Position numbers and translations under genes: made by a program | Notes under the pieces: model-generated | What the model saw: only the letters and a program-made list of their open reading frames with translations | Told to the model about the DNA's origin: nothing | Databases searched by the model: none | NCBI GenBank assembly: GCA_963711035.1 | Contig: CAVQCN010000001.1 | Location: 186,001-250,000 of the forward strand | Reading direction: 5' to 3' | Length of the DNA stretch: 64,000 nt | Origin: WHTK01 sp963711035 | GTDB taxonomy: Bacteria > Chloroflexota > Dehalococcoidia > DSTF01 > WHTK01 | Shown here: positions 25,204-34,544 of the stretch, one piece after another | Layout: each line of letters starts with the position of its first letter | Numbering within the stretch: position 1 is the stretch's first letter

Positions 25204-26905
25204 TCACGGCGACGGCGCGGGCTGCCACCAGTCAAACAGCAGGTCCCAGCCGATGTGGCCGTAGTACTCGAGCAGAGGGAACGCCGCCGAGCTCGGAGGG
25301 ATGGGCGTGACATGTCCGCGACTACTTCCTATGAGGAGCCACTCCGCCGGACGAGGTCGATCGAGCCATCGAGCGAAGCGCCGGTGCCTTCACTGCGTCG
25401 AGGCGCGCGAAGAGGATGCGGTCGACCGTCCGCAGACCAGAGCGGCCGACTCGTCGGCGGTAGTATCGTCGGGCGTGAGGCTGGCGAAGACCAGTGCCGT
25501 CGAGGCCATGAGCCAGATGCGCCTTTGGCTCATCGCGTTCGCGAAGCCTTTGCGGCCAGGTTTCGTCCGACTGAAGGGCGCAATGTCGGGCGCAGAGGCG
25601 ATAGGCGACTCAGAGACGCCGTCGGGCGAGAGCGCCGGCGAAAGCGCCGCGTGCGCGCCGCATCGTCAGCATCGGCAGGAGCGCCGACCCGGGTCGAGGA
25701 CGCCGATCGGCCTTTGCCGGCGTCGAGGTCTCGCGGCCGCCGCCGGCGGTCACGAAGTAGCTGCTGGCGTCCGACCTCGCCGACCGGTAAAGTCCCCGAA
25801 CGGCAGCAGAGCGACTGGCGTGCCGAGGCCGGCGCTTCGCCGGCGGCAGGCTTGACGGCCCATAGCTGGCCAGCCGTCCGCAAAAAAGGAGGCGAGTTAT
25901 ATGGGAGCGAGGTAGAAGACAAGTACTCGGCTGCCGTCGCCCGACCACGCGAACGCGTTGACCGCGCCGCCTCCCGCCGCGTACACGTCATTGGTGAAGA
26001 GCTCTCTGCTCTGCCCGCTTTGATGTGACGTCCAGACACCCGGAGGTTGGACTGTCGCCGAGAATGGCGTCTGAGCTACGAGTCATGCGCGCCGTCAACG
26101 GGCATACGCCATTGCGGGCCGGTCAGCGGCTCCTAGACCGCCCCGCTCCGGCGTGCCATTCAGCGGCGAGTTGATGCTGGACTTGTGTAGCCGTCCGCGC
26201 TCTCGATGCCGGAGCCCCGTTCCGGGCTGCACGTAAGCCAGTTGATCGGCAGACCGAGGACCACAGGGCGCACCCCATTGGCGAGGAAGCCGCCGGCCTG
26301 CGCTCGACCGGTCGTCGCTGCCACCGACCGGAGGACACATGCTTCGTACTTCTCGGCCGAGACCTAACGCAGCGCAGTCGGCCACTCGCCGTCGGCGACC
26401 AGTACTGAGCAGTAGCCTCCGACATGTGTCAGCTGCCGCGGACGTGCCGTCGGGCAGTTCACGCCACCCAGATGTCCCGTTACTGGACGTACGCGACCTT
26501 GCCCAAGGAGCCGTTATCAGTTGAAACGCTAGGCAGCGTCTGTCCGCGGCCGCGCATCGAAAGCACGCCGACCGCCACCAGCCCCAGCGCGACGGCCGTT
26601 GCCGCGAAGATCGCCACGGCCACGCCTTTGCCTGCAACGCCCACCGGCAGCTTTCGCAGCAGCGCCGCCACTCCGAATCGCCACCTGCCGGCCGGCGGCT
26701 CGGATGGCTGCCACGCGGCGGCTTCTTGTCGTGATGAAACGCCGAGCTTCGAGAGGATCTCGGAGACGTGGTAGCGGGCGCCGCTCTCGCTGATTCCCAG
26801 CCGCGTCGCGATTGCTTCGTTCGTCAGCCCTTCGCGCAGCAGCTGCAGGACCTGCTCCTCACGGGGCGTCAGGATGTCGGGATGCTTCGGGCGGCCGCGT
26901 CTCAT
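25204..26905 (-). pseudogene. Decayed LuxR-HTH, membrane and beta-propeller regulator
   Basis: An intact first part (26905-26480) encodes MRRGRPKHPDILTPREEQVL, a LuxR-type helix-turn-helix (GLTNEAIATRLGISESGARY), a membrane helix, and stops at GKVAYVQ. Beyond it, fragments of a TolB-like propeller appear in shifting frames: DIWV, RELPDGTS, RQLTHVGGY, LAYVQPGTG, SGIESADG, NAFAWSGDGSRVLVFYLAP, RIWLMA, DGTGLRQ, LTPDDTTADES, PLWSADG, ILFARLDA, and a natural end EYYGHIGWDLLFDWWQPAPS with TGA at 25204. At least ten indels and several stops interrupt it. This explains 1.7 kb that otherwise looks empty. The intact head could still give a truncated DNA-binding protein. Confidence 0.85.
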
Positions 26906-26969
26906 AGCAGAAGCGAAGGTAGCACCGGACGCGACGAATTACCCTAGCGGAACGCATATTCGGGAGACG

Positions 26970-28332
26970 CTACGGCACCGGAGAATGGTCGTCGCGCATC
27001 AGCAAGAACGGGACGAGCGGCCCGCCGCTGCCGGGGCTGGCCTGAATGGCGAGAGTATAGCTTTCCGGGCGCCAGGTCGAAGTTCGCCAGCGGCTGCCAT
27101 AGGCCCGGTCTGACTTGCCAAATGAGGTCTGGTAGACCACCGTGCCGTTCGCATCGAGGACTTGCAGCGAGCCCGATGGCGTCGGGATTGACGAAGGCTC
27201 CGCCAAATACGTGATACCGGTAGATCCGCGCCTCCGTGTTTACGTCGAACTTGCTCCTCACCGAGTCGGGCAGGCCTGAGATGGCTCGCCGCGACCAGGT
27301 TGCCGTTGAGCGTCGTACTGGCGCTGCTCGCTGCCATCGCCAGACCACTTCGCGGCCCTGTCGGAAGACCAGCGACGCGTCCTTGCGCACGACCTGGATC
27401 GTGTCGAAGCCGACGTCGCTCAAGAAGAAGCTGCTCGATGGTGGATCCGGAAACAGCACGTGCTCCTGACTCTGCGGACGGTCATCCACGACGAGTACGA
27501 GATTCGTCCCGTCGCGATACATGGCAGCCAGCGAGTAATCGATGAGGTAGAAACCCTGGTAGTCGAAGAAGCCCCTCTTGTCGTCCGGAGCCACCGTCCC
27601 GGCCGGACGAAGAACGTCCGGGTTGCACGCTGGGTTGCTCACACTGTCCTTCCAGAAGCCTCCGAACGCGTTGATCTCAGCGTTGGCGCTTATGGCGTTG
27701 GGCGCCTGTACACAGAAGACGTTGGCCAGGTAGAAGAAGTACTCGAAGGGCCAGGGATCCGTGCCGTCGCCGAAGCGCGCGTTCGTGAAGATGTCGTGCA
27801 TCTCCGTCGGAGTGGGACGCTGCCAGCCGTCGAGCTCGCTGCAAACCTTGTACGTCACCGGCTGGCCGCTCTTGATGATCGACCGCGGGTCCGGCCAGAC
27901 CACCGCGCCTGTACCCGCTTCGCCGTCGCTCGACGGCTGCGACGCGATCGATGGTTCGCTGTTTCCTGTGCGCGCGCTCATACTGTGGAGGCCGACAGCG
28001 AGCAGCGCGACGCCCGCCAGCACGCCGACGATGATCGCGCCAGCGAGGCCTCGGCCGAGACGGTGCGGATCCAGCCAGCGCCACGCCGATGCAAAGGACC
28101 CGGAGCGCCACCGGCCAGCCGGCGACTGGGGAGGCTGCCAGGCCGCCGCCTCCTGCCGCGTCGCGACGCCGAGCTTCGAGAGAATCTCTGAAACGTGATA
28201 GCGAGCGCCAGCCAGGCTGATGTCCAGGCGGTCGGCGATCTGCTGGTTCGTCAGGCCCTCGCGCAGAAGGGCCAGCACCTCTTGCTCACGGGGCGTGAGC
28301 AGATCGGGGTGAGGCGGGCGGCCGCGTCGCAT
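26970..28332 (-). pseudogene. LuxR-HTH membrane regulator with frameshifted 3' end
   Basis: About 450 residues. The N-terminus mirrors the neighbour (MRRGRPPHPDLLTPREQEVL, then GLTNQQIADRLDISLAGARY), followed by a membrane helix (about residues 95-115) and an extracytoplasmic domain of unknown type (SELDGWQRPTPTEMHDIFTN, then FLSDVGFDTIQVVRKDAS). After about 27340 the frame shifts at least three times: RIYRYHVFGGAFVNPDA in one frame, GSLQVLDANGTVVYQTSFG in another, RPGLWQPLANFDLAPGKLY in the first, and TLAIQASPGSGGPLVPFLLM to the stop at 26970. The uninterrupted frame ends instead at 26944. It is probably a paralogue of the upstream decayed gene, with a different sensor domain. Confidence 0.75.
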
Positions 28333-28381
28333 GACGCGACCTTAGCACCGCAACGGCGCGAATTACCCTAGACGGCGCCGC

Positions 28382-28552
28382 TCAGCTTCTGCCCCACTGG
28401 GTCTTGGAATCGAGGCGGGCCAGTTCCGGGCTGTTGGCGAAGGAGCGGCGCTGGCCGCACAGGCGGCACTCGCCGAGGCTGGTCGGCCCGTTGGCCGGTT
28501 CAATCAGCCAGTAGTGCTGGCAGATAGAAGTCCGTTGTCGCGTAGAAGTCAT
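28382..28552 (-). CDS. Small zinc-ribbon-like protein
   Basis: 56 residues. CQHYWLIEPANGPTSLGECR followed by LCGQRR contains a Cys-His pair and a CxxC, suggesting a single metal-binding ribbon. The same layout (CxHxW...GxCxxCGxxRxF) recurs in short hypothetical proteins of Chloroflexota as far as I recall. GGAG lies 8 bases before the ATG. No function assigned. The 150 bases upstream hold no gene. Confidence 0.6.
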   Translation of the reverse strand: MTSTRQRTSICQHYWLIEPANGPTSLGECRLCGQRRSFANSPELARLDSKTQWGRS

Positions 28553-28706
28553 CTGATATCTCCACAAAGGTGGCGGGGCCGGCCGAATAGCCGAAGTCTC
28601 ACTTCGATATGAGCCTACGGGCCGGCGCGTTGCGTTCGTATGAAACGAACGGCGCAAACCTCGCGGCGGCCTTGCAATGTGTCAGCGGGAGTCGCGCGAG
28701 AACCTT

Positions 28707-29939
28707 CTACTCAAACATGCCGGTGGCGGCGTAGGCCGCGATCTGATCGTCGTCGAGTCCCAGGATCTCGTGGCAGATGTCCAGCGTGTGTTCGCCCAGC
28801 AGTGGCCCGCCGCGCGCCGGCCCGGCCTGCATGTCCAAGATGCGGAACGACTGGCCCGCGACGTGATGCGGCCCGATTTCCGCGTGGTCGACTTCGTGGA
28901 AGAAGCCACGATGCTGCAGTTGCGGGTCCTCCGCCAGGTCCTGTGACTTGGCCACGACGCCGGCGCTGACGCCCGCGTCCTGCAGCCGCCGCGCCAGCCC
29001 GAACGCATCCAATGCCGCCGTCCAGGCGCCGATCATCGCATCGAGGGCCGCTTCGTTCGCCTTGCGTCTTTCCAGCCCGGTGAAGCGCGCGTCGGCCGCC
29101 GCCTCGGGGTGCCCCAGGACGTCGCACACCGCGGCGAACTCCGCGTCGGTAGTCACGCTGATCGCGATCCAGCGGTCGTCGCCCTGACAGCGGTAGGCGT
29201 TGTTGGGCGCGGCGTAGTCTTCCTGGTTGCCTCGGCGGCCCGCCAGGTGGTCGTTGATCTGCAGGTCGAGCAGCAGCGGCGCCAGGAAGTGCAGCGACGA
29301 TTCCAGCTGCGCGTGGTCGATGTACTGGCCGCGTCCGGTCTGGTCCCGCACCTCCAGTGCGACGAGGATGGCGTTGAAGAGGTACGGCCACGAGAGGAAG
29401 TCGGTATACGCCGAGTAGGGACCGAGCGGGTCCTCGCCCTCGAAGCCGGTGAGGTCGTACCAGCCGCTCATGCCACCCGCCAGGTGCCCGAAGCCGCGCA
29501 GCTTGGCGAACGGCCCCGTCTGTCCTTGGAGGCAGTGGCTGGCCATGATGACGCGCGGGTTCATCTCGCGGACCTGTTCCCAGCCGAAGCCCCAACGCTC
29601 GATGACGCCGGGCACGAACGCCTCGACCAGCACGTCCGACGCCTGGATGAGGCGGCGCAGCACCTCGGCGGCCTGCGGTATCTGCATGTTGAGCGACATC
29701 GAGATCTTGCCGGCGTTGAAGTTCGAGTAGTAGCCGGAGCGGTTGATGCCCTTGACGCCGCCGGCGAAGGGCGTGCTCCAGCGGCTACCGTCCGGCCGCA
29801 CCGACGATTCCACCTTGATCACCTGCGCGCCGAAGTCGGCCATGTGGCGCAGTGCCGACGGACCCGCGATCGTGCTCGTCAGGTCGAGCACGCGGACGCC
29901 GGCCAGCGGTAAGCTCGGGTCGATGACAGGCAGCGGCAC
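28707..29939 (-). CDS. Class III CoA-transferase (CaiB/BaiF family)
   Basis: 410 residues. It transfers CoA between carboxylic acids by the formyl-CoA-transferase/CaiB mechanism. Family features: LAGVRVLDLTSTIAGPSA, HMADFGAQVIKVE, WGFGWEQVREMNPRVI, the mid-domain RDQTGRGQYIDHAQLES and the C-terminal GGPLLGEHTLDI. GTG at 29939 is chosen, with AAGGAG 10 bases upstream; another in-frame GTG is at 29960. The acid substrate is unknown. It stands alone, divergent from the ABC exporter. Confidence 0.9.
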   Translation of the reverse strand: MPLPVIDPSLPLAGVRVLDLTSTIAGPSALRHMADFGAQVIKVESSVRPDGSRWSTPFAGGVKGINRSGYYSNFNAGKISMSLNMQIPQAAEVLRRLIQASDVLVEAFVPGVIERWGFGWEQVREMNPRVIMASHCLQGQTGPFAKLRGFGHLAGGMSGWYDLTGFEGEDPLGPYSAYTDFLSWPYLFNAILVALEVRDQTGRGQYIDHAQLESSLHFLAPLLLDLQINDHLAGRRGNQEDYAAPNNAYRCQGDDRWIAISVTTDAEFAAVCDVLGHPEAAADARFTGLERRKANEAALDAMIGAWTAALDAFGLARRLQDAGVSAGVVAKSQDLAEDPQLQHRGFFHEVDHAEIGPHHVAGQSFRILDMQAGPARGGPLLGEHTLDICHEILGLDDDQIAAYAATGMFE

Positions 29940-30064
29940 TCTATGACAACTCCTTGGCACGAGGGCTTGCGCAGATACGCCGCCTATCTTACAACCGGGC
30001 AGAGGCCACTCGTGCCAACGAATTATTCATGGCAGGATTTGTTGCGATAATTGTGGCGAAAACC

Positions 30065-30094
30065 TTCACGTTAGGGTCAGGGTCTGTTACCCTA
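30065..30094 (+). promoter_or_regulatory. Candidate promoter with inverted repeat before the ABC exporter
   Basis: TTCACG (30065-30070) and TACCCT (30088-30093) are 17 bases apart, a plausible but weak promoter. TAGGGT (30072-30077) and ACCCTA (30089-30094) form an inverted repeat over it. If used, the transcript would begin almost at the ATG (30102), which lacks a Shine-Dalgarno site, so a leaderless message is possible. Confidence 0.3.
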
Positions 30095-30101
30095 TCGGAC
30101 T

Positions 30102-31910
30102 ATGAAGCAGATACTGCGCCTCAATAGCTACTTCCGGCCCTACAAGGCCCAACTCGCGCTGGCGATTCTCTGTGTCTTCGGGGCCGGCGGTTTCGGCATG
30201 GCCTGGCCGGTGATGGTCAAGTTCGCCATCCGGTTCGGCCTCGACCCCCAGAAGAACGCCGCGGGCGACACCATCATCCACGGCAACCAGGGAGCGCTGC
30301 TGCTCGCCTGTCTGGCAGTGATTCTGTTCGCCGTAGGCCGCGGCCTCTCCGCTTTTGGCCAGCAGTATCTGGCGCAGAAGATCGGCCAGGATGCCTCGTA
30401 CGACATCCGCAACGACGTCTACAACAACCTGCAGTCGTTGAGCTACGCGTATCACGACAAGGTGCAGACCGGCCAGGTGATGTCGCGCATCACGCAGGAC
30501 GTCGAGAGCATCCGCATGTTCCTCGGCATGGGCATCCTGCGGCTGCTTTACATCGCCGTCATGGTTGGCGTCGGAGCAGTTGGCATGTTCTGGATCGACT
30601 GGAAGCTGGCGCTAGTCAGTCTGATCACGCTCCCAATCATGGCCTGGCGTTCGTTCGTCCTGGCGCGCACCGTCCGGCCCATCTGGCTGCAGGTGCAGAA
30701 CAACATCGGCGAGCTGACCCGTATTTCGGAAGAAGCGCTGAGCGGCATCCGCGTCGTGAAGGCGTTCAGCCGCGAAGACCTCGAGAGCGAGCGTTTCAGG
30801 CAGGCATCGACAGTATCGGCCAACCTCAGTTACTCCGCTGCCAAAGTGCAGGCCATCAACCAGCCGATGCTCATCGGCCTCGGCGCTCTTCAGATAGCGA
30901 TTAGCATGAGCTTCGGCGCTTGGCAGATCACCAGGGGCAACCTTAGTGGCGGTGATCTCATCACCTTCGCCCTGTGGCTGAACCTGTTGCAGCAGCCGGT
31001 GCGTCAGGTCGGTTTCTCGCTGAACTGGCTGATGCGGACGATCTCCTCGTCCGAGCGCATCTTCGAGCTGCTGGACGCCCAGTCGAGTGTCACCGAGAAG
31101 CCCGACGCGACCGAACTGGCCGACGTCAAAGGCAACGTCCGCTTCGACCACGTGAGCTTTGGCTACGACAAGCTAAGCGACGTCCTCACCGACATCGACA
31201 TCGACGCCCAGCCCGGCGAGGTCATCGCCCTTCTCGGTCCGCCGGGGAGCGGCAAGTCGACCGTGGTCAATCTGCTGCCGCGCTTCTACGACGTGACTGA
31301 AGGCAGCATCACGGTGGACGGACAGGACGTGCGCGACGTGACTTTGGCATCGCTGCGCAAGTCGATCGGCATCGTGCAGCAGGACGTGTTCCTCTTCATC
31401 GGTACCATCCGCGAGAACATCGCCTTCGGACGGCCCGACGCGTCCATCGAAGAGGTGATCGCGGCGGCAAAGATCGCCCGCATCCACGACTTCATCATCA
31501 GTCTGCCGCAGGGCTACGACGAATGGGTGGGCGAGCGCGGCGTCACGCTCTCGGGCGGACAGAAGCAGCGCATCGCCATCGCGCGTACCCTGCTGCTCGA
31601 CCCGAAGATCATCATCCTCGACGACTCCACGGCGAGCGTCGACATGCACACCGAGTACCTGATCCAGCAGGCGCTGTCCGAGCTAATGGTAGGTCGCACC
31701 ACGTTCGTGATCGCGCAGCGGCTGCGCACCATCATGCGCGCCGACCAGATCATCGTGCTCGACCACGGCCGCATTGTGGAGCGCGGCAAGCACGCCGAGC
31801 TCATCGAGAACGAAGGCGGCCTCTACCGGCGCATCTACGACCTGGAGCTGAAAGACCAGGAAGAGGCGCTGGGCCAGAGCGTGCCACAGTCCGAAGGGAG
31901 CCAGGCATGA
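30102..31910 (+). CDS. ABC exporter half-transporter, degenerate ATP-site subunit
   Basis: 602 residues: six-helix membrane domain, then a nucleotide-binding domain. Walker A is GPPGSGKST (379-387) and the signature LSGGQ (483-487). The Walker B catalytic Glu is replaced by Asp (LDDST, D508), and the switch His is Gln (VIAQRLRTI, Q539). Its own Walker site is thus hydrolytically weak, while its signature would complete the partner's good site. This is the pattern of heterodimeric multidrug exporters such as BmrCD or TM287/288. It is followed after 67 bases by its partner. Substrate unknown. Confidence 0.92.
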   Translation: MKQILRLNSYFRPYKAQLALAILCVFGAGGFGMAWPVMVKFAIRFGLDPQKNAAGDTIIHGNQGALLLACLAVILFAVGRGLSAFGQQYLAQKIGQDASYDIRNDVYNNLQSLSYAYHDKVQTGQVMSRITQDVESIRMFLGMGILRLLYIAVMVGVGAVGMFWIDWKLALVSLITLPIMAWRSFVLARTVRPIWLQVQNNIGELTRISEEALSGIRVVKAFSREDLESERFRQASTVSANLSYSAAKVQAINQPMLIGLGALQIAISMSFGAWQITRGNLSGGDLITFALWLNLLQQPVRQVGFSLNWLMRTISSSERIFELLDAQSSVTEKPDATELADVKGNVRFDHVSFGYDKLSDVLTDIDIDAQPGEVIALLGPPGSGKSTVVNLLPRFYDVTEGSITVDGQDVRDVTLASLRKSIGIVQQDVFLFIGTIRENIAFGRPDASIEEVIAAAKIARIHDFIISLPQGYDEWVGERGVTLSGGQKQRIAIARTLLLDPKIIILDDSTASVDMHTEYLIQQALSELMVGRTTFVIAQRLRTIMRADQIIVLDHGRIVERGKHAELIENEGGLYRRIYDLELKDQEEALGQSVPQSEGSQA

Positions 31911-31977
31911 CCGCCCCGGCAATGTACGGGCTGCTCACGCAAGCCGACATGAAACTGAACAACAAGGGGACGATCCG

Positions 31978-33912
31978 ATGATCTGGGGCGGAGGCATGGG
32001 GTTCGGTATGGGCGGCGGCGGGATGCACCGCCGTACTACCGACGGCTGGGACGAAGAATATCTGGGCAAGGTCTACGACGCCGAGGTCGTGCGGCGCATG
32101 CTCCCGTACATGGGAGAGTGGAAGCTTCACGCTCTCGGCTCCCTGATCCTGCTTATCATCCAGGCGGTCAGCCAGTTCATTCAGCCGCTGCTGATCGGCT
32201 TCATCACCGAGGCAGCAATCAAGGGCGACACACACCGCGTCACGATTTTCGCGATCCTCATGGTCGGCTTCGCGATTTCGTTCTGGCTGTCGCAGATGAC
32301 ACAGCAGCTTCTCACCGCCTGGATGGGAACTCGTATCCTGCGCAAGCTGCAGTCCGGCATGTACGACCACGTCCAGGAGCTCTCGCTGAGCTTCTTCGAT
32401 GAGATGGAGGTCGGGCGCATCATCAGCCGCCTGACCAGCGACGTTCAAGTAGTGCAGGACCTGCTCACGACCGGCACGCTGAACTCAATGGCCAACGTCT
32501 TGGGTATCAGCATCATCGTTGGCATCCTGCTCTACCTCGACTGGCAACTTGCTCTCGTCACCCTCGCGGTGCTGCCGCCGCTAGTCCTGATCATGATCTA
32601 CTGGGCCAAGATCGCGCGCGCCGCCTTCATGCAGACCCGTATGACGATCAGTGCGCTCTACGGCAACCTGGCGGAGAGCATCTCCGGCGTCCGCGCCACG
32701 CAGTCGATGTCGCGCGAGCAGGAGAACAGCCGTCGCTTCGACCGACTCAACGACCAGAACCGCAACTCCAACAACTGGGCAGCCCTGGTCGCTGCCACGG
32801 TTATGCCCATCATCGAGCTCTCCGTTGCCATCGGCGTCTCCGCTGTCCTTATCGTCGGTGGTATCCGCGCCATCCACTCCGACAATGTCGACGTGGCGGC
32901 CCTCATCGGTACGCTGGCCGCGTTCATCGTCTATGTAGCGCGCTTCTTCGACCCGATCCGCGAGCTGATCATGCAGTACACGCAGTTCCAGCGCGCCATG
33001 GCCGGCGGCGAGCGCATCTTCGAGGTGCTGGACACGAAGGCCCGCATCGTCGACAAGCCCGACGCCATCGAGCTGCAAAGCGTCGAGGGGCGGGTCGACT
33101 TCGAGCACGTCTACTTCCACTACATCGAAGGCGTGCCGATCTTGCAGGACGTCGACTTGCACGTCGAGCCGGGCGAGACGATCGCCTTCGTCGGTCCCAC
33201 CGGCGCCGGCAAGACGACGATCACCTCGCTGGTGAGCCGCGGCTACGAGGTCACGTCCGGCGCCATCAAGATCGACGGCCACGACATCCGCGACATCAAG
33301 CGGCGCTCGCTCACGCGCCACATGGGCGTTGTGCTGCAGCAGCCGTACCTCTTCACCGGCACCGTACGCGAGAACATCGCCTACGGCCGGCCGGACGCGA
33401 CGGACGAGCAGATCCAGGAAGCAGCCACCGCCGTGGGCGCCAACGACTTCATCATGCGACTCGAGCACGGTTACGACACCGTGCTGCAGCAGCGCGGTCA
33501 GAACCTGTCGCTAGGCCAGCGCCAGCTGATCAGCTTTGCACGGGCTATCGTCGCCCAGCCACGCATCCTCGTCCTGGACGAGGCGACCGCCTATGTCGAC
33601 ACGCAGACCGAGGTGATCATCCAGCGCGCCCTGCGCGAGCTGCTGAAGAACCGCACGTCCTTCGTCATCGCCCACCGCCTCTCGACGATCCGCGAAGCGA
33701 ACCGCATCGTCGTGCTGAACCAGGGCAAGATCGAGGAGATCGGCAACCACAACGAGCTGCTGGCCAAGAACGGCATGTACGCCAACCTCTACCGCATGAC
33801 CTACGAGCACGAACAGGCTCAACGCGAAGCGGAGATAGCCGGCGAGGACGTGGCAACGGCCCGCAGGCGTCAGGCCGAGGAGTTAGGGACCACCGGAGCC
33901 GGCGGCGCCTAG
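31978..33912 (+). CDS. ABC exporter half-transporter, catalytic-site subunit
   Basis: 644 residues. A Gly/Met-rich N-terminal extension (GGGMGFGMGGGGM) precedes the membrane domain. The nucleotide-binding domain has Walker A GPTGAGKTT (406-414), signature LSLGQ (510-514, a degenerate form), Walker B LVLDEATAYVD with catalytic E535, and switch His H566 (VIAHRLSTI). It pairs with the preceding subunit to give one competent and one degenerate ATP site. AAGGGGA lies upstream of the ATG. Likely an efflux pump for drugs or lipids. Confidence 0.92.
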   Translation: MIWGGGMGFGMGGGGMHRRTTDGWDEEYLGKVYDAEVVRRMLPYMGEWKLHALGSLILLIIQAVSQFIQPLLIGFITEAAIKGDTHRVTIFAILMVGFAISFWLSQMTQQLLTAWMGTRILRKLQSGMYDHVQELSLSFFDEMEVGRIISRLTSDVQVVQDLLTTGTLNSMANVLGISIIVGILLYLDWQLALVTLAVLPPLVLIMIYWAKIARAAFMQTRMTISALYGNLAESISGVRATQSMSREQENSRRFDRLNDQNRNSNNWAALVAATVMPIIELSVAIGVSAVLIVGGIRAIHSDNVDVAALIGTLAAFIVYVARFFDPIRELIMQYTQFQRAMAGGERIFEVLDTKARIVDKPDAIELQSVEGRVDFEHVYFHYIEGVPILQDVDLHVEPGETIAFVGPTGAGKTTITSLVSRGYEVTSGAIKIDGHDIRDIKRRSLTRHMGVVLQQPYLFTGTVRENIAYGRPDATDEQIQEAATAVGANDFIMRLEHGYDTVLQQRGQNLSLGQRQLISFARAIVAQPRILVLDEATAYVDTQTEVIIQRALRELLKNRTSFVIAHRLSTIREANRIVVLNQGKIEEIGNHNELLAKNGMYANLYRMTYEHEQAQREAEIAGEDVATARRRQAEELGTTGAGGA

Positions 33913-34014
33913 GGGATTAGCATCCCGGGCAAAGCCGCGCGTTAGGGTTTGCGCCAGACTACGCGTCACTGGTAACCGCCCGATGGAGGGCTACTCCGCG
34001 CGGGGCCCAGTCCC

Positions 34015-34281
34015 TTAACGGCGGCGCAAGCGTTCCATCTCCCGTGCGATCTGCGCCTCGGTAGGCTCGCCGCGGTACACGTCCACCCCATGGAAGAACA
34101 GGCCGATTCCCCAGCCCACGAGGGGGAAGATGGGCCAGAAGAAGCCCGCGCCCGTTGTAGCCCAAACGGCTATCAGGAGTGCGTTCACCGCGACGAATAC
34201 GAGCGCATGTGTGCCGAATTCACGCTTTTTCTTGATCCGAAGCAGCGCCCTTTGCCGTAGCTCCTGTTCGTCCTCTTGCAT
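34015..34281 (-). CDS. 2TM domain protein
   Basis: 88 residues matching the 2TM domain: RIKKKREFGTHALVFVAVNA, then FFWPIFPLVGWGIGLFFHGV and a C-terminal REMERLRRR. Two membrane helices flank a short loop. This domain also occurs fused to histidine kinases, but here it is alone. The ATG at 34281 is chosen because AGAGGTG lies just upstream; an upstream in-frame start is less well placed. Function unknown. Confidence 0.8.
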   Translation of the reverse strand: MQEDEQELRQRALLRIKKKREFGTHALVFVAVNALLIAVWATTGAGFFWPIFPLVGWGIGLFFHGVDVYRGEPTEAQIAREMERLRRR

Positions 34282-34408
34282 TTCACCTCTCGACTTTGCA
34301 ATCACCGTTCGTCGCATTGTCGTGACTCCAGCTTGCCAACGTGCCTGGAGCGCGCGAAGGGCCGCAGGGGTTGATTGCCAGCCGCAAACGGCCCGTTTGG
34401 GGAGGAAT

Positions 34409-34440
34409 AAGGAAGGGACCCCGAATGAGGTCCCTTCCTT
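34409..34440 (-). terminator. Transcription terminator after the FAH-family genes
   Basis: A perfect 12-bp stem, AAGGAAGGGACC with GGTCCCTTCCTT, around an 8-base loop. On the minus strand it is followed by ATTCCTCC, moderately T-rich. It lies about 100 bases after the stop of the gene at 34545, so it should end the minus-strand transcript of the two FAH-family genes. Confidence 0.75.
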
Positions 34441-34544
34441 GAGCTATTGCATCCGCCGATTGCGCCGGAGAGGCGCCGGGCGGTCTCTGACCCGGCCCCG
34501 CCCGAACACAAAGATCCGCGCGGCCACGCCGGGATGCCAATCCC

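Noticed and set aside
25195..26028. Plus-strand open frames in the 25.2-26.0 kb stretch
   Set aside because: They are Arg/Ala-rich shadows; the minus strand carries the readable fragments of a decayed propeller protein.
33913..34014. Small minus-strand frame after the ABC exporter (33959-34165)
   Set aside because: It overlaps the 2TM gene in another frame and has no protein-like pattern.
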